Shown: positions 49,148 to 58,469, numbered from the stretch's first letter. The stretch is 64,000 bases of DNA from an uncultured Oscillospiraceae bacterium (GCA_934561515.1 CAKTGM010000007.1:14764-78763), one strand, 5' to 3'. Translations and numbers: made by a program. The notes: generated by a model from the sequence alone, not told the origin.

Positions 49148-49459
49148 TTATGCGCCGAGCGCGCGCCGGCTCATCATCTCCCAGAGGATGGAAAGCTGGT
49201 CGGTGGAGGAGAGGAGAAAGGCGAGCACAAAGGCAAACCAGAGCTTGTGCATATCCTCTTCCTCCTTGGAAAGAAAGAAGCAGTAGCAGAAATAAGCCAC
49301 AGCGTCGATGAGAAGGACGACGGAGAACATGGCAAGAAAGCCCTCGGCGCTCTGGTCGGCAAGACCCGTGACAAGGGAGAGGATGGCGTAGTACAAAAAT
49401 GTGGCGGTGAAGGGCCATTTGAGCTTGCGCCAGTCGTGAATGCGGTTTTTCTTCTGCAT
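49148..49459 (-). CDS. Small membrane protein, function unknown
   Basis: 103 residues with a basic N-terminus (MQKKNRIHDWRKLKWPF) and three hydrophobic segments (about 17-35, 42-64, 74-92). No family recognised. Start ATG has AAAAGGAG upstream, a promoter lies at 49488-49516 and a terminator follows, so it appears to be a real monocistronic gene. Confidence 0.75.
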   Translation of the reverse strand: MQKKNRIHDWRKLKWPFTATFLYYAILSLVTGLADQSAEGFLAMFSVVLLIDAVAYFCYCFFLSKEEEDMHKLWFAFVLAFLLSSTDQLSILWEMMSRRALGA

Positions 49460-49487
49460 GGGAGCGCTCCTTTTTTTCGTTTTTTTC

Positions 49488-49516
49488 AGTATACCCTGCG
49501 CCGGGGCGGATTGCAA
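49488..49516 (-). promoter_or_regulatory. Promoter of the small membrane protein gene
   Basis: Minus-strand TTGCAA (49511-49516), 17-base spacer, TATACT (49488-49493). Confidence 0.65.
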
Positions 49517-49528
49517 GGGGAAATGACC

Positions 49529-49557
49529 TTGCAAAGCGTGCGGCGGGATGGTAGACT
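49529..49557 (+). promoter_or_regulatory. Promoter of the aminoacylase-like gene
   Basis: TTGCAA (49529-49534), 17-base spacer, TAGACT (49552-49557), 21 bases before the ATG. Confidence 0.55.
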
Positions 49558-49578
49558 GCGGAAAAGAGGTGATCTGAA

Positions 49579-51180
49579 ATGCTGGATACGCTGATCCGAG
49601 GGGCGCGGGTGGTCGACGGCACGGGCCGCGCGGCCTTCACGGCGGATGTTGGTCTTTGCGGCGGAGTGATCGAGGCGGTGGGCGAGCTGAAGGACGCGCA
49701 GGCCTTTGAAACGATCGAGGCAAAAGGGCGCGTGCTGACGCCGGGCTTTATCGATATCCACCGCCACGCCGACGCAGCGCTCTTTCGCGAGGATTTTGGC
49801 AGGGCGGAGCTTTCGCAGGGGCTTACAACGGTCGTGAACGGCAACTGCGGGATGTCTCTCGCGCCGCTTACGGGGAAGTACGCGCCCGCCTGCGCGCGTT
49901 ATCTTGCGCCCATCACGGGGGAGATCCCGCCGGAGCTGCGCTTTGATTCGCTCGAAGGCTATTTTAAGGCGGCGCAGAGCCGCGGCCTGCCGCTCTCCTG
50001 CGCGCAGCTTGCCGGCATGGGCACGCTGCGCACGCTTGCCGCGGGCTTTGAAACGGGTGATCTATCACCGCTTGAAATGAGAGAGCTGCACTACCATATG
50101 GAAAAGGCGCTCGCCGACGGTGCGTGCGGTGTGTCGCTCGGTCTCGGCTACGCGCCGGAGATCTTCTATTCGACCGACGGGCTCATCCGCGCGCTCGCGC
50201 CGCTGCACCGAAGCGGCGTGCCCATCTGCGTGCATATGCGTCAGGAGGGCGACGGCGTGGTGGACGCGCTGCGCGAGATGATCGAGGTTGCCCGTGCGCT
50301 GCAAACGCCGCTGGAGGTGAGTCATCTCAAGGCAATCGGCACGCAAAACGCACGCCGCGCCGTGCCCGAGATGCTCTCGCTCATCGCACGGGCGCGGGAG
50401 GAAGGACTTGACGTGATGTGCGACGCCTACCCCTATACCGCCGGCTCGACGCAGCTCATCCATGTGCTGCCGCCGGAATTTCAGGCGGGCGGAACGGAAA
50501 TGCTTACAAAGCGCCTGCGTGACCGCTGTGCGCGCGGGGAAATGCGCGCGCGGATGGAAACGGGCAGCGATTTTGAGAACATCACGCTGCTTGTCGGCTT
50601 TGAAAACGTCGTTGCCATCGGGCTGAAAACGGAGGAATACCGCCGCTTTGAGGGAAAGAGCATCGCGGAGATCGCGCTCTCGCTCGGAAAAGACCCCTTC
50701 GACGCGCTCTTTGACCTGCTGGCGGCGGAGGACTGCGAGGCGGGGATGATCGACTTCATCAGCGATGAGCAGGACCTGCGCGACATCCTGCGCGCGCCGT
50801 TTTCGGGCGTCATTTCGGACGCGACCTACCCCGGCGCCGGGCGAGTGCATCCGCGCGTGTACGGCGCCTTCGCGCGCCTCATTGAAAAATATGTTGTGCA
50901 GGAAAAGCTCCTCACGCTCGAGCAGGCCGTGCATAAGGTGACGCTTCAGGCCTCGGAGCGCTTCTCGCTTGCGGGGAAGGGAAAGATCGAGGCGGGCGCG
51001 GACGCGGACCTGCTGCTCTTTGACCCGGAAAACATCCGCGAGAAGGGAACATACCTTGCGCCGGGGGTCTGCGCGGCGGGCTTTGACGAGGTGTTCGTGC
51101 GCGGCGGGCGCGTGATCGAAAACGGCGAATACCGCGGCGGGCGGAACGGCGAGATGCTGGGCCTGCGCGCGGACTTCTGA
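49579..51180 (+). CDS. D-aminoacylase / N-acyl-D-amino-acid deacylase family amidohydrolase
   Basis: 533 residues of the amidohydrolase superfamily: N-terminal beta sandwich, TPGFIDIHRHAD metal site near residue 55, GNCGMSLAP near residue 91, VHMRQEG near residue 220, LEVSHLKAIG near residue 246 and MCDAYPYTAGS near residue 275, ending with the returning sandwich strand. The layout is that of N-acyl-D-amino-acid deacylases; members also act on other amide substrates. Has its own promoter and terminator. Confidence 0.88.
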   Translation: MLDTLIRGARVVDGTGRAAFTADVGLCGGVIEAVGELKDAQAFETIEAKGRVLTPGFIDIHRHADAALFREDFGRAELSQGLTTVVNGNCGMSLAPLTGKYAPACARYLAPITGEIPPELRFDSLEGYFKAAQSRGLPLSCAQLAGMGTLRTLAAGFETGDLSPLEMRELHYHMEKALADGACGVSLGLGYAPEIFYSTDGLIRALAPLHRSGVPICVHMRQEGDGVVDALREMIEVARALQTPLEVSHLKAIGTQNARRAVPEMLSLIARAREEGLDVMCDAYPYTAGSTQLIHVLPPEFQAGGTEMLTKRLRDRCARGEMRARMETGSDFENITLLVGFENVVAIGLKTEEYRRFEGKSIAEIALSLGKDPFDALFDLLAAEDCEAGMIDFISDEQDLRDILRAPFSGVISDATYPGAGRVHPRVYGAFARLIEKYVVQEKLLTLEQAVHKVTLQASERFSLAGKGKIEAGADADLLLFDPENIREKGTYLAPGVCAAGFDEVFVRGGRVIENGEYRGGRNGEMLGLRADF

Positions 51181-51211
51181 GCGGCGCGCTCTATTTATTG
51201 GTATCCGGGCG

Positions 51212-51250
51212 GCGCGGCGGACCTGAATTCGGGGTCTGCCGCGCTTTTTC
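51212..51250 (+). terminator. Terminator of the aminoacylase-like gene
   Basis: Arms GCGCGGCGGACC and GGTCTGCCGCGC (one mismatch), loop of 9 bases, then TTTTT. Confidence 0.8.
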
Positions 51251-51262
51251 GCGCGTTTTGCC

Positions 51263-51291
51263 TTGACGAAAGGGCGGGATTCTGCTACCTT
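51263..51291 (+). promoter_or_regulatory. Putative promoter of selA-selB
   Basis: TTGACG (51263-51268), 17-base spacer ending TGC, TACCTT (51286-51291). Confidence 0.5.
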
Positions 51292-51350
51292 TAAATTCGA
51301 ATGATTCTGTCCGGGGCGTTTCCCGGCTGCGAAATAAAGGAGGCGGGAGC

Positions 51351-52730
51351 ATGGGCGAGACAAATTTGCTGCGCGCGATCCCGAAGGTGGATGAATTACT
51401 GCGCAGGCCGGAGCTTTCTGCATTGGACCTGCCCGCGAGCACGCTGCGCGAGGCGGTGCGCGCGGAGCTTTCCGCGCTGCGCGAGGCGGTGCTGCGCGGC
51501 GAGAGAACGGCTCTGCCCGATGCGCCTGCGCTCTGCGCGGGCATTCGCGCGCGGGCGGAGGGGGCGGCGCTGCCGTCGCTGCGCGGCGTGATCAACGCAA
51601 CGGGCGTGGTGCTGCACACGAACCTCGGCCGTGCCTGCCTGAGCGAGCGCGCGGTGCGCGCCGTGGAGGATGTGGCGCGCGGGTATTCAACGCTTGAATA
51701 CGACGTGGCGAACGGCTGCCGCGGCTCGCGCCACAGCCATGTAGAGGAGCTTCTCTGCCGCCTGACCGGCGCGGAGAGCGCAATGGTCGTGAACAACAAC
51801 GCTGCGGCGGTGCTGCTCATCCTCTCGGAGATCGGCTGCGGCGGCGAGGTGGTCGCCTCGCGCGGCGAGCTTGTCGAGATCGGCGGCTCGTTCCGCATCC
51901 CGGAGATCATGATGCAGTGCGGCTGCACGCTGCGCGAGGTGGGCGCGACGAACAAGACCCACCTGCACGACTATGAGCGCGCCATCGGCGAAGAGACGCG
52001 CGCGCTTTTGAAGGTCCACACGAGCAACTTCCGCATCGTGGGCTTTTCCGAATCGGTGCCGCTCGAGGACATGGTCGCGCTTGCTGCGAAGTACAGCCTG
52101 CCGGTCGTTCAGGATATCGGCAGCGGCTCGCTTGTCGATCTCGAGCAGTTCGGCATCCACGATGAGCCGACGGTGCAAAAGAGCATCCGCGCGGGCGTGG
52201 ACGTGGTGTCGTTCTCGGGCGACAAGCTGCTCGGCGGCCCGCAGGCGGGCGTCATCATCGGCAAAAAGGAACATATCGACCGCTTCAAGCACCATCCGCT
52301 TGCGCGCGCGATGCGCGTGGACAAGATGACGCTCGCGGCACTGCACGCAACGCTGTGCGCCTATCTCGACGGCGCTGAGGCGGTGCGCGAGATCCCGACG
52401 CTTGCGATGCTGGCGGCGGACGCGCCCGCGCTGCACGCGAAGGCTGCGCTGCTGCAAAAGGCGCTTGCGGACGCAGGCGTTGCATCGAGCGTTGTGGCGG
52501 CGGACGATCAGGTGGGCGGCGGCAGCGTGCCGACGCAGCTTCTGCCGACCTGGGCGGTCGCGGTGGACACGAAGGACAAGAGCGTGGACGCCTTCGAGCG
52601 GGCGATGCGCTGCCGCGTGCGCCCCGTCATCGGGCGCATCAGCAAGGAGCAATACCTGCTCGACGTGCGGACGCTGTGGGAGCGGGACTATGAGGAGATC
52701 GCTTCGGCGGCACGGGAGGCGCTCGGATGA
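51351..52730 (+). CDS. selA: L-seryl-tRNA(Sec) selenium transferase
   Basis: PLP enzyme converting Ser-tRNA(Sec) to Sec-tRNA(Sec) with selenophosphate. The 459 residues include the N-terminal LLRAIPKVDELL segment, TGVVLHTNLGRA near residue 86, MVVNNNAAAVLL near residue 145 and the PLP lysine in FSGDKLLGGPQAG near residue 290. GGAGG lies upstream. Overlaps selB by 4 bases (ATGA). Selenophosphate synthetase (selD) is required but not in the window. Confidence 0.97.
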   Translation: MGETNLLRAIPKVDELLRRPELSALDLPASTLREAVRAELSALREAVLRGERTALPDAPALCAGIRARAEGAALPSLRGVINATGVVLHTNLGRACLSERAVRAVEDVARGYSTLEYDVANGCRGSRHSHVEELLCRLTGAESAMVVNNNAAAVLLILSEIGCGGEVVASRGELVEIGGSFRIPEIMMQCGCTLREVGATNKTHLHDYERAIGEETRALLKVHTSNFRIVGFSESVPLEDMVALAAKYSLPVVQDIGSGSLVDLEQFGIHDEPTVQKSIRAGVDVVSFSGDKLLGGPQAGVIIGKKEHIDRFKHHPLARAMRVDKMTLAALHATLCAYLDGAEAVREIPTLAMLAADAPALHAKAALLQKALADAGVASSVVAADDQVGGGSVPTQLLPTWAVAVDTKDKSVDAFERAMRCRVRPVIGRISKEQYLLDVRTLWERDYEEIASAAREALG

Positions 52731-54637
52731 AACACGTTATCATCGGCACCGCGGGCCATGTAGACCACGGAAAGACACTTCTTGTCAAGGCGCTCACGGG
52801 CATTGACACCGACCGGCTGGTCGAGGAAAAGAAGCGCGGCATTACGATCGAGCTGGGCTTTGCCCACCTCGACTTTGACGACGGCACGCAGGCGGGCATC
52901 GTCGATGTGCCGGGACATGAAAAATTCATCAAGAATATGCTCGCCGGCGCGGGCGGCATCGATCTTGCAATCCTTGTCGTGGCGGCGGACGAGGGCTTCA
53001 TGCCGCAGACGGTGGAGCACCTCGGCATTTTGCAGCTGCTTGGCATCCGCGAGGGGCTTGTCGTCATCACGAAGACTGACATGGTAGACGGCGAGTGGGT
53101 CGAGATGGTGAAGGAGGATGTCAAAGAGCAGGTGAAGGGGACGTTCCTTGAGGATAAGCCCATCTATCCTGTTTCCGCCTACACGGGCGAGGGCATCCGG
53201 GAGCTGCGCGAGGCGCTCAAAAAGCTCGTGGCGCAGGCACAGGAGAAGAGCCTGCGCACGCCCTTCCGCCTGCCCATCGACCGCGTGTTCTCGGTCGACG
53301 GCTTCGGCACGGTGGTGACGGGCACGCTCATCGAGGGTGCGGTGGCCGTCGGCGACGATGCGGCCATCATGCCGGACGGCCTTGAATGCCGCGTGCGCAA
53401 TTTGCAGGTGCACGGCAGCGACGTAAAGACCGCCTACGCAGGCCAGCGCGTGGCCATGAACCTTGCAGGCATCAAAAAATCAGATATCACGCGCGGCGAC
53501 ACCATCGCAAAGCCCGGCTCGATGCGCGTGTCGCTCATGCTCGACGTGCGGCTGCAAAACCTTAAAAATTCCCAGCGGACGATCGTCAACGGCTCGCAGG
53601 TGCACCTCTACCACGGCAGCGCCGTGCGTCTTGCCAAGGTCGTCCTGCTCGAGAAGGACGCGTTACAGCCCGGCGAGAGCGGCTACGCGCAGCTCCGGCT
53701 GACCGAGGAGATCGCAACGCGGCAGGGCGACCGCTTCGTCATCCGCTTCTATTCGCCGCTCGAAACGATCGGCGGCGGCGTCATTCTGGACGACCGCCCC
53801 TACCGCCACAAGCGAAACGACGCGCAGGTGCTGCGGATGCTTGCGGTGAAGGAAAGCGGCTCGGATTCCGACAAGCTCGTGCAGGCCGTGGCGGAGTACG
53901 GCACGGAGCTCGTGCCGCTTAAAAAGCTCGCCGACCGGCTGAGCATGGACGCCTCCGAGCTCGAAGTCTCGCTCGAGGACCTCTGCGGCAGCGGCAAGCT
54001 CATCGAGCCGCTCGAAAAGCGCTACATGGCCTCCTCCGAGTTCGACAAGGTCTGGGCAAGCTGCGAGAGCCTGCTTGCCAAATACCACAAGGATAACCCG
54101 CTGCACGGCGGCATGAAGGTCGCGGAGCTTCGCCAGAAGCTCCTCAAGGGCGCGGACCGCGCGCGCGCCGACGCGATCCTCTCCTGCCTTGAACACGAGG
54201 GAAAGATCAAGTCTGTTGCCGACCGCTACGCGCTCGCGGACTTTGAAGTCCACCTGACGAAGAGGCAGAACGCGCTCAAAACGAAGCTTTTGCAGATCTA
54301 CCACAAGATGGGCCTCGAGGTCGAAAATCTCGACGATGTGTACGTTCAGTTTGAGCGCAGCGAGCTTGCGGACTGCAAGCAGGTGCTCGAAAGCCTTGTC
54401 AGCGGCGGCGAGCTTGTGATGCTGACGCCGCAGCTGTGCATCGAGCGGCGCATCTACGAGGACATCTGGGAGAAGACGAAGCAGCACTTTGCCGCGCACG
54501 GGGAGCTGACGCTTGCGGAGTTCCGCGATATGCTGGGCACATCGCGCAAGTACGCGCTGGCGGTGCTTGAATATTACGACAAGAACAAGATCCTCAAAAA
54601 AGACGGCGATGTGCGCCATCCGGGACCGGAGTTCTGA
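52727..54637 (+). CDS. selB: Selenocysteine-specific elongation factor
   Basis: Delivers Sec-tRNA to UGA codons followed by a SECIS hairpin. The 636 residues have GTP-binding motifs GHVDHGKT at 9-16, DVPGHEKF near residue 60 and TKTD near residue 117, EF-Tu-like domains II-III, then C-terminal winged-helix repeats (about 380-636) that bind the mRNA hairpin. Directly serves grdB and grdA downstream. Co-transcribed with selA; selC follows with its own promoter. Confidence 0.97.
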   Translation: MKHVIIGTAGHVDHGKTLLVKALTGIDTDRLVEEKKRGITIELGFAHLDFDDGTQAGIVDVPGHEKFIKNMLAGAGGIDLAILVVAADEGFMPQTVEHLGILQLLGIREGLVVITKTDMVDGEWVEMVKEDVKEQVKGTFLEDKPIYPVSAYTGEGIRELREALKKLVAQAQEKSLRTPFRLPIDRVFSVDGFGTVVTGTLIEGAVAVGDDAAIMPDGLECRVRNLQVHGSDVKTAYAGQRVAMNLAGIKKSDITRGDTIAKPGSMRVSLMLDVRLQNLKNSQRTIVNGSQVHLYHGSAVRLAKVVLLEKDALQPGESGYAQLRLTEEIATRQGDRFVIRFYSPLETIGGGVILDDRPYRHKRNDAQVLRMLAVKESGSDSDKLVQAVAEYGTELVPLKKLADRLSMDASELEVSLEDLCGSGKLIEPLEKRYMASSEFDKVWASCESLLAKYHKDNPLHGGMKVAELRQKLLKGADRARADAILSCLEHEGKIKSVADRYALADFEVHLTKRQNALKTKLLQIYHKMGLEVENLDDVYVQFERSELADCKQVLESLVSGGELVMLTPQLCIERRIYEDIWEKTKQHFAAHGELTLAEFRDMLGTSRKYALAVLEYYDKNKILKKDGDVRHPGPEF

Positions 54638-54684
54638 GCAATCAGGGGAAAAATCGATAAGAGCGAAAAAAAGCATTGATTCGG

Positions 54685-54713
54685 TTGCAATCATTGAAAT
54701 TCTATGTTATGAT
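54685..54713 (+). promoter_or_regulatory. Promoter of tRNA-Sec
   Basis: TTGCAA (54685-54690), 17-base spacer, TATGAT (54708-54713), 13 bases before the tRNA. Confidence 0.72.
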
Positions 54714-54726
54714 TGCGTCCGCACCT

Positions 54727-54823
54727 GGGAGTAGATGGGTGCTGGTGTGCCCCCTGGTCTTCAAAACCAGTGATAGGGGTGAAGAGCCTCTTAGGTGGGT
54801 TCGATTCCCACATATTCCCGCCA
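54727..54823 (+). tRNA. selC: Selenocysteine tRNA (anticodon UCA)
   Basis: 97-base tRNA with anticodon stem CTGGT/ACCAG and loop holding TCA, an extended variable arm (about 54770-54796), T-loop GTTCGATTC and encoded CCA. The long acceptor-T stack and big variable arm are hallmarks of bacterial tRNA-Sec. Lies directly after selB. Confidence 0.96.
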
Positions 54824-54824
54824 A

Positions 54825-54860
54825 CGTCCCGCGGCATTTTTGCTGCGGGACGCTTTTTTT
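54825..54860 (+). terminator. Terminator of tRNA-Sec
   Basis: CGTCCCGCGGC/GCTGCGGGACG arms with a T-rich loop, then seven T. Confidence 0.9.
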
Positions 54861-55003
54861 CGCCGGAAGCGGGCATCATAAAAAGGGTGCTTTCCGGCGG
54901 GGAAAAGCACTCGACATCCATTTGCTGTTTTCGTGGCCTTGATGCCTATAAATGTTTTCAATAAATGAAAACCGTGTTTTGTAAAAAACCATGGGTAAAG
55001 CTC

Positions 55004-55032
55004 TTTACAAATGGCTGCATCTGAGATATATT
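55004..55032 (+). promoter_or_regulatory. Promoter of the glycine reductase operon
   Basis: TTTACA (55004-55009), 17-base spacer, TATATT (55027-55032), starting the riboswitch leader. Confidence 0.72.
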
Positions 55033-55085
55033 AGCATCAGAAATTTACCGACGGTCGAATACTGCCATCGGAATTTCACATAATA

Positions 55086-55317
55086 AGCCGGATGAGGCTT
55101 TTCGGGAAATCCGCATTGGGCGGAGCCGAAGGAATAAGGGGAAGCAAAGCCTACAGCTTCTCTGAATATCTCAGGCAAACAGACCGGAAGCGGACGGCAC
55201 TCTGGAGAGCGAAAGCGCCGATGGAGCAACCTGCCCTTTAAAAAGGCGGGGAATCTCTCAGGTTACAGAACAGAGCAGACCGGTGGCGGCGCCTCGGTTT
55301 TGCTCTGCTTTTTTATG
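55086..55317 (+). promoter_or_regulatory. Tandem glycine riboswitch with terminator upstream of grdX
   Basis: Two aptamer copies: the first (about 55086-55190) has GGAGCCGAAGGAATAA and ATCTCAGGCAAACAGACCGG; the second (about 55199-55285) has GGAGAG, GCGCCGATGGAGCAA and CTCTCAGGTTACAGAACAGAG. These are the conserved blocks of glycine aptamers. A terminator follows (55269-55316) whose 5' arm overlaps the end of aptamer two. Glycine should therefore turn on the reductase operon that consumes it. Confidence 0.9.
55269..55316 (+). terminator. Riboswitch-controlled terminator
   Basis: CAGAGCA...CCG pairs with CGG...TGCTCTG, followed by six T; it shares bases with the 3' end of the second glycine aptamer, so binding and termination can exclude each other. 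Confidence 0.75.
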
Positions 55318-55342
55318 CTGAAACGGAAAGGAAGTGGCCCGG

Positions 55343-55771
55343 ATGGGGATGATCGGCAATCCGCATGACTTTTTGATCCTGACGAACAACCCGCTCGTGG
55401 CCGACTGTCTCGACGGGCGCGGCGACTACACCCTCGCCTATCATCCGGAGCTGAGCTTCCGCGAGGTGCTCGTCAAAGCGCGCGACCTCATCCACAAAGG
55501 GCACATCTTATATACGCATCCGCTTGCCGGAAGCGTCAAGCCAAACGAAACGCCGTATAAATCTCTGATCGTCTCCATTGAGCCGCACGGCATGGACCCC
55601 GAGCACGAGATCATGATCGGCAACGCCATCGCCGTTCACGACAAGTTCTGCAAGATCGACTGGTCGGACAACGAGCAGGCGCTGCGCGATTTCCAACTAA
55701 TTGACTATACCTTGCTCTGCGGCGCGATCGGCTACGACGCTGCGGCGGGTCTTAGTAATTTAAAACAATGA
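55343..55771 (+). CDS. grdX: GrdX, glycine reductase operon protein
   Basis: 142 residues of the GrdX family, which heads glycine reductase operons; its biochemical role is not established. Features include LILTNNPLVAD near residue 10, GHILYTHPLAGSVKPNETPYKS near residues 50-70 (shown in part: THPLAGSVKPNETPYKS) and SIEPHGMD near 78. ATG at 55343 sits nine bases after AAGGAA; a GTG three codons earlier abuts that site. Confidence 0.9.
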   Translation: MGMIGNPHDFLILTNNPLVADCLDGRGDYTLAYHPELSFREVLVKARDLIHKGHILYTHPLAGSVKPNETPYKSLIVSIEPHGMDPEHEIMIGNAIAVHDKFCKIDWSDNEQALRDFQLIDYTLLCGAIGYDAAAGLSNLKQ

Positions 55772-55790
55772 GAAAAGGAGGTGCTTTACT

Positions 55791-57089
55791 TTGAAATTGG
55801 AACTTGGTTTCATCCACATCAATAACATCCAGATTTCAAAGGAGTGCAAGGTAGAAAACGGTACTCTGTACGTTGACCCCGAGGCTGTCAAGGCCTTCAT
55901 GTACGAAGACGACGACGTCAAGGCATGGGTCAAGGACTTCAGCTTCGACGTTGCCAGGCCCGGTGAGAGCGTTCGCATCACCCCGGTCAAGGACGTCATC
56001 GAGCCGCGTGTAAAGGTCGAGGGCCCCGGCGGCGAATTCCCCGGCGTCATCGCCAAGGTCGACACGGTCGGCAGCGGCAAGACCCACGTTCTGCGCGGCA
56101 TGGCTGTTGTCACCGCGGGTAAGATCGTCGGCTTCCAGGAGGGCATCATCGATATGTCCGGCCCCGGCGCTGACTACACCCCGTTCTCCAAGCTGAACAA
56201 CTTCGTCGTTGTTGCCGAGCCTGCCGATAACTATCAGGAGCACAAGCACGAGTACGAGCACGCCGTCCGCATCGCCGGCCTTCGCGCCGCGACCTTCATC
56301 GGCGAGCTGGGCCGCAATGTTGCCCCCGACGAGACCAAGGAATTCGAGACCTACGGCATCAAGGAAGGCATCGAGAAGTTCCCCAACCTGCCGCGCGTGG
56401 CCTATGTCCACATGCTGCAGTCTCAGGGCCTGCTGCACGACACCTATGTTTACGGTGTGGATGCCAAGCGTAGCCTGACCACCATCCTCAACCCCACCGA
56501 GACGATGGACGGCGCGATCATCAGCGGCAACTGCGTTTCCGCCTGCGACAAGAACACGACCTACCATCACCAGAACAACCCCGTGGTGGCCGATCTCTTC
56601 GAGCAGCACGGCAAGACGCTCAACTATGTCTGCAACATCATCACCAACGAGAACGTCTACCTCGCCGACAAGCAGCGTTCCTCAGACTGGAGCGCCAAGC
56701 TCTGCCGCCTTCTGGACCTCGACGGTGCGATCGTTTCTCAGGAAGGCTTCGGCAACCCCGATACCGACCTTATCATGAACACCAAGAAGATCGAGCAGGT
56801 CGGTGTGAAGACCACCATCATCACCGACGAGTACGCCGGTCAGGACGGTAAGTCCCAGTCCCTTGCGGACGCCGATCCTCTGGCCGATGCCGTTGTCACC
56901 GGCGGCAACGCCAACGAGGTGATCGTCCTTCCCGCAATGGACAAGGTCATCGGCACGCTCGACTACGTCGACAAGATCGCCGGCGGTCATGCCGGTTCTC
57001 TGCGCGAGGACGGTTCCATCGAGGCGGAGCTGCAGGTCATCACCGGCGCTACCAACGAGATGGGCTTCAACTGCCTGAGCGCCCGATAA
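55791..57089 (+). CDS. grdE: Glycine reductase protein B, GrdE proprotein (alpha/beta subunits)
   Basis: 432-residue precursor of the two non-selenium subunits of substrate-binding protein B. Known members self-cleave before a cysteine, which becomes a pyruvoyl group that binds glycine as a Schiff base. Here the Asn-Cys pair in SGNCVSACDKN is Asn247-Cys248. Start is TTG, nine bases after AGGAGG; no alternative ATG is better placed. Followed closely by grdB. Confidence 0.95.
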   Translation: MKLELGFIHINNIQISKECKVENGTLYVDPEAVKAFMYEDDDVKAWVKDFSFDVARPGESVRITPVKDVIEPRVKVEGPGGEFPGVIAKVDTVGSGKTHVLRGMAVVTAGKIVGFQEGIIDMSGPGADYTPFSKLNNFVVVAEPADNYQEHKHEYEHAVRIAGLRAATFIGELGRNVAPDETKEFETYGIKEGIEKFPNLPRVAYVHMLQSQGLLHDTYVYGVDAKRSLTTILNPTETMDGAIISGNCVSACDKNTTYHHQNNPVVADLFEQHGKTLNYVCNIITNENVYLADKQRSSDWSAKLCRLLDLDGAIVSQEGFGNPDTDLIMNTKKIEQVGVKTTIITDEYAGQDGKSQSLADADPLADAVVTGGNANEVIVLPAMDKVIGTLDYVDKIAGGHAGSLREDGSIEAELQVITGATNEMGFNCLSAR

Positions 57090-57113
57090 GCAAGGAAGGG
57101 AGGAAAAAACAAG

Positions 57114-58418
57114 ATGAGTTTCAAAGTTGTTCACTATATCAACCAGTTCTTCGCCAACATCGGCGGTGAAGAGATGGCTCATGTCGCTCCCGAGCTGCGC
57201 GACGGTATCGTCGGCCCGGGCCTTGCCTTCACGCAGGCGTGGAAGGGCGAGGCGGAGATCACCAAGACGATCGTCTGCGGCGACTCTTACTTTGCTGAGC
57301 ACGAGAAGGAAGCCAAGGCGCAGATCCTTGAGTGGGTCAAGGCTGAAAAGCCCGACCTGTTCCTCGCAGGTCCCGCGTTCAACGCCGGCCGTTACGGCTA
57401 CGCCTGCGCGACCATCTGCAAGGCCGTTCAGGACGAGCTGGGCGTCAAGGTCCTCACCGGTATGTACGAGGAGAACCCCGGCGCTGACCTGAGAAACAGC
57501 ATTCTGATCGTTTCCACCGCCAACTCCGCCGCCGGTATGCGCAAGGCCGCGCCCGCCATGGCGAAGCTCGCGCTGAAGGTCATGAAGGGCGAAAAGCTCG
57601 GCGCCTCCGTTGAGGATGGCTATATGAACCAGGGCGTCCGCGTCAACTTCTTCGACAAGGAGCGCGGCTCCAAGCGCGCCGTTAAGATGCTGCTGAACAA
57701 GCTGGCGGACAAGCCCTTCACCACCGAGTATCCCATGCCCTCCTTCGACCGCGTGGCCCCCAACCCGGCCATCAAGGATCTGAGCAAGGCGACCATCGCC
57801 CTGTGCACCTCCGGCGGTATCGTCCCCAAGGGCAACCCCGACCACATCGAGTCCTCTTCCGCCTCTCACTACGGCGAGTACAGCATCGCCGGCGTGAACG
57901 AGCTGACGGAAGCGACCTACGAGACCGCTCACGGCGGCTACGACCCGGTCTACGCCAACGCTGACCCCAACCGCGTCCTTCCCGTGGATGTGCTGCGCGA
58001 CATGGAGCGCGAGGGCAAGATCGGCAAGCTCCACGAGCTGTTCTATACCACCGTCGGTAACGGTACCTCCGTTGCCAACGCCAAGAAGTTTGCTGCCGAG
58101 TACGCACAGAAGCTGCTCAAGGCCGGTGTTCATGCCGTCATCATGACCAGCACATGAGGTACCTGCACGCGTTGCGGTGCAACGATGGTTAAAGAGATCG
58201 AGCGCGCTGGCATCCCTGTGGTGCATATGTGCACGGTCACCCCGATTTCCCTGACGGTCGGTGCGAACAGAATCGTTCCCACCATCGCCATTCCTCACCC
58301 GCTGGGCGATCCCTCCCTCCCGCACGACGAGGAGAAGGCGCTTCGCCGCAAGCTGGTTGAAAAGGCCCTCAAGGCCCTGACCACCGAGGTCGAGGACCAG
58401 ACTGTTTTTGAGGACTGA
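57114..58418 (+). CDS. grdB: Glycine reductase protein B gamma subunit, selenoprotein GrdB
   Basis: 434 residues with selenocysteine at codon 348, encoded by the in-frame TGA at 58155-58157. The context is TST-U-GTCTRCGATMVKEIE, the family's UxxC active-site region. The reading frame continues without other stops to 58418, giving the usual GrdB length. Sec attacks the glycine bound to the pyruvoyl group of GrdE to yield carboxymethyl-selenol for GrdA. A stop call at 58157 would wrongly truncate it. A candidate SECIS hairpin lies at 58170-58184. Confidence 0.96.
58170..58184 (+). promoter_or_regulatory. Candidate SECIS hairpin of grdB
   Basis: CGTTGC-GGT-GCAACG, a perfect six-pair stem with a GGU loop, begins 13 bases after the Sec UGA, the distance expected for bacterial SECIS elements read by SelB. 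Confidence 0.6.
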
Positions 58419-58437
58419 TTTCCCCGCAATTCCGGCG

Positions 58438-58469
58438 ATCCCGTGCGGCGCGGCCGCGCCGCACGGGAT
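58438..58469 (+). repeat. Perfect 32-bp palindrome between grdB and trxB
   Basis: Arms 58438-58453 and 58454-58469 (starting ATCCCGTGCGGC) are exact complements. In RNA they give a 14-pair GC hairpin with no T-run after it, 20 bases past the grdB stop. It may set transcript ends or stability within the operon. Confidence 0.8.

Noticed and set aside
57114..58157. grdB as a truncated gene or frameshift
   Set aside because: The TGA is at the conserved Sec position, the frame continues with GrdB sequence, and SelA, SelB and tRNA-Sec are encoded next door.
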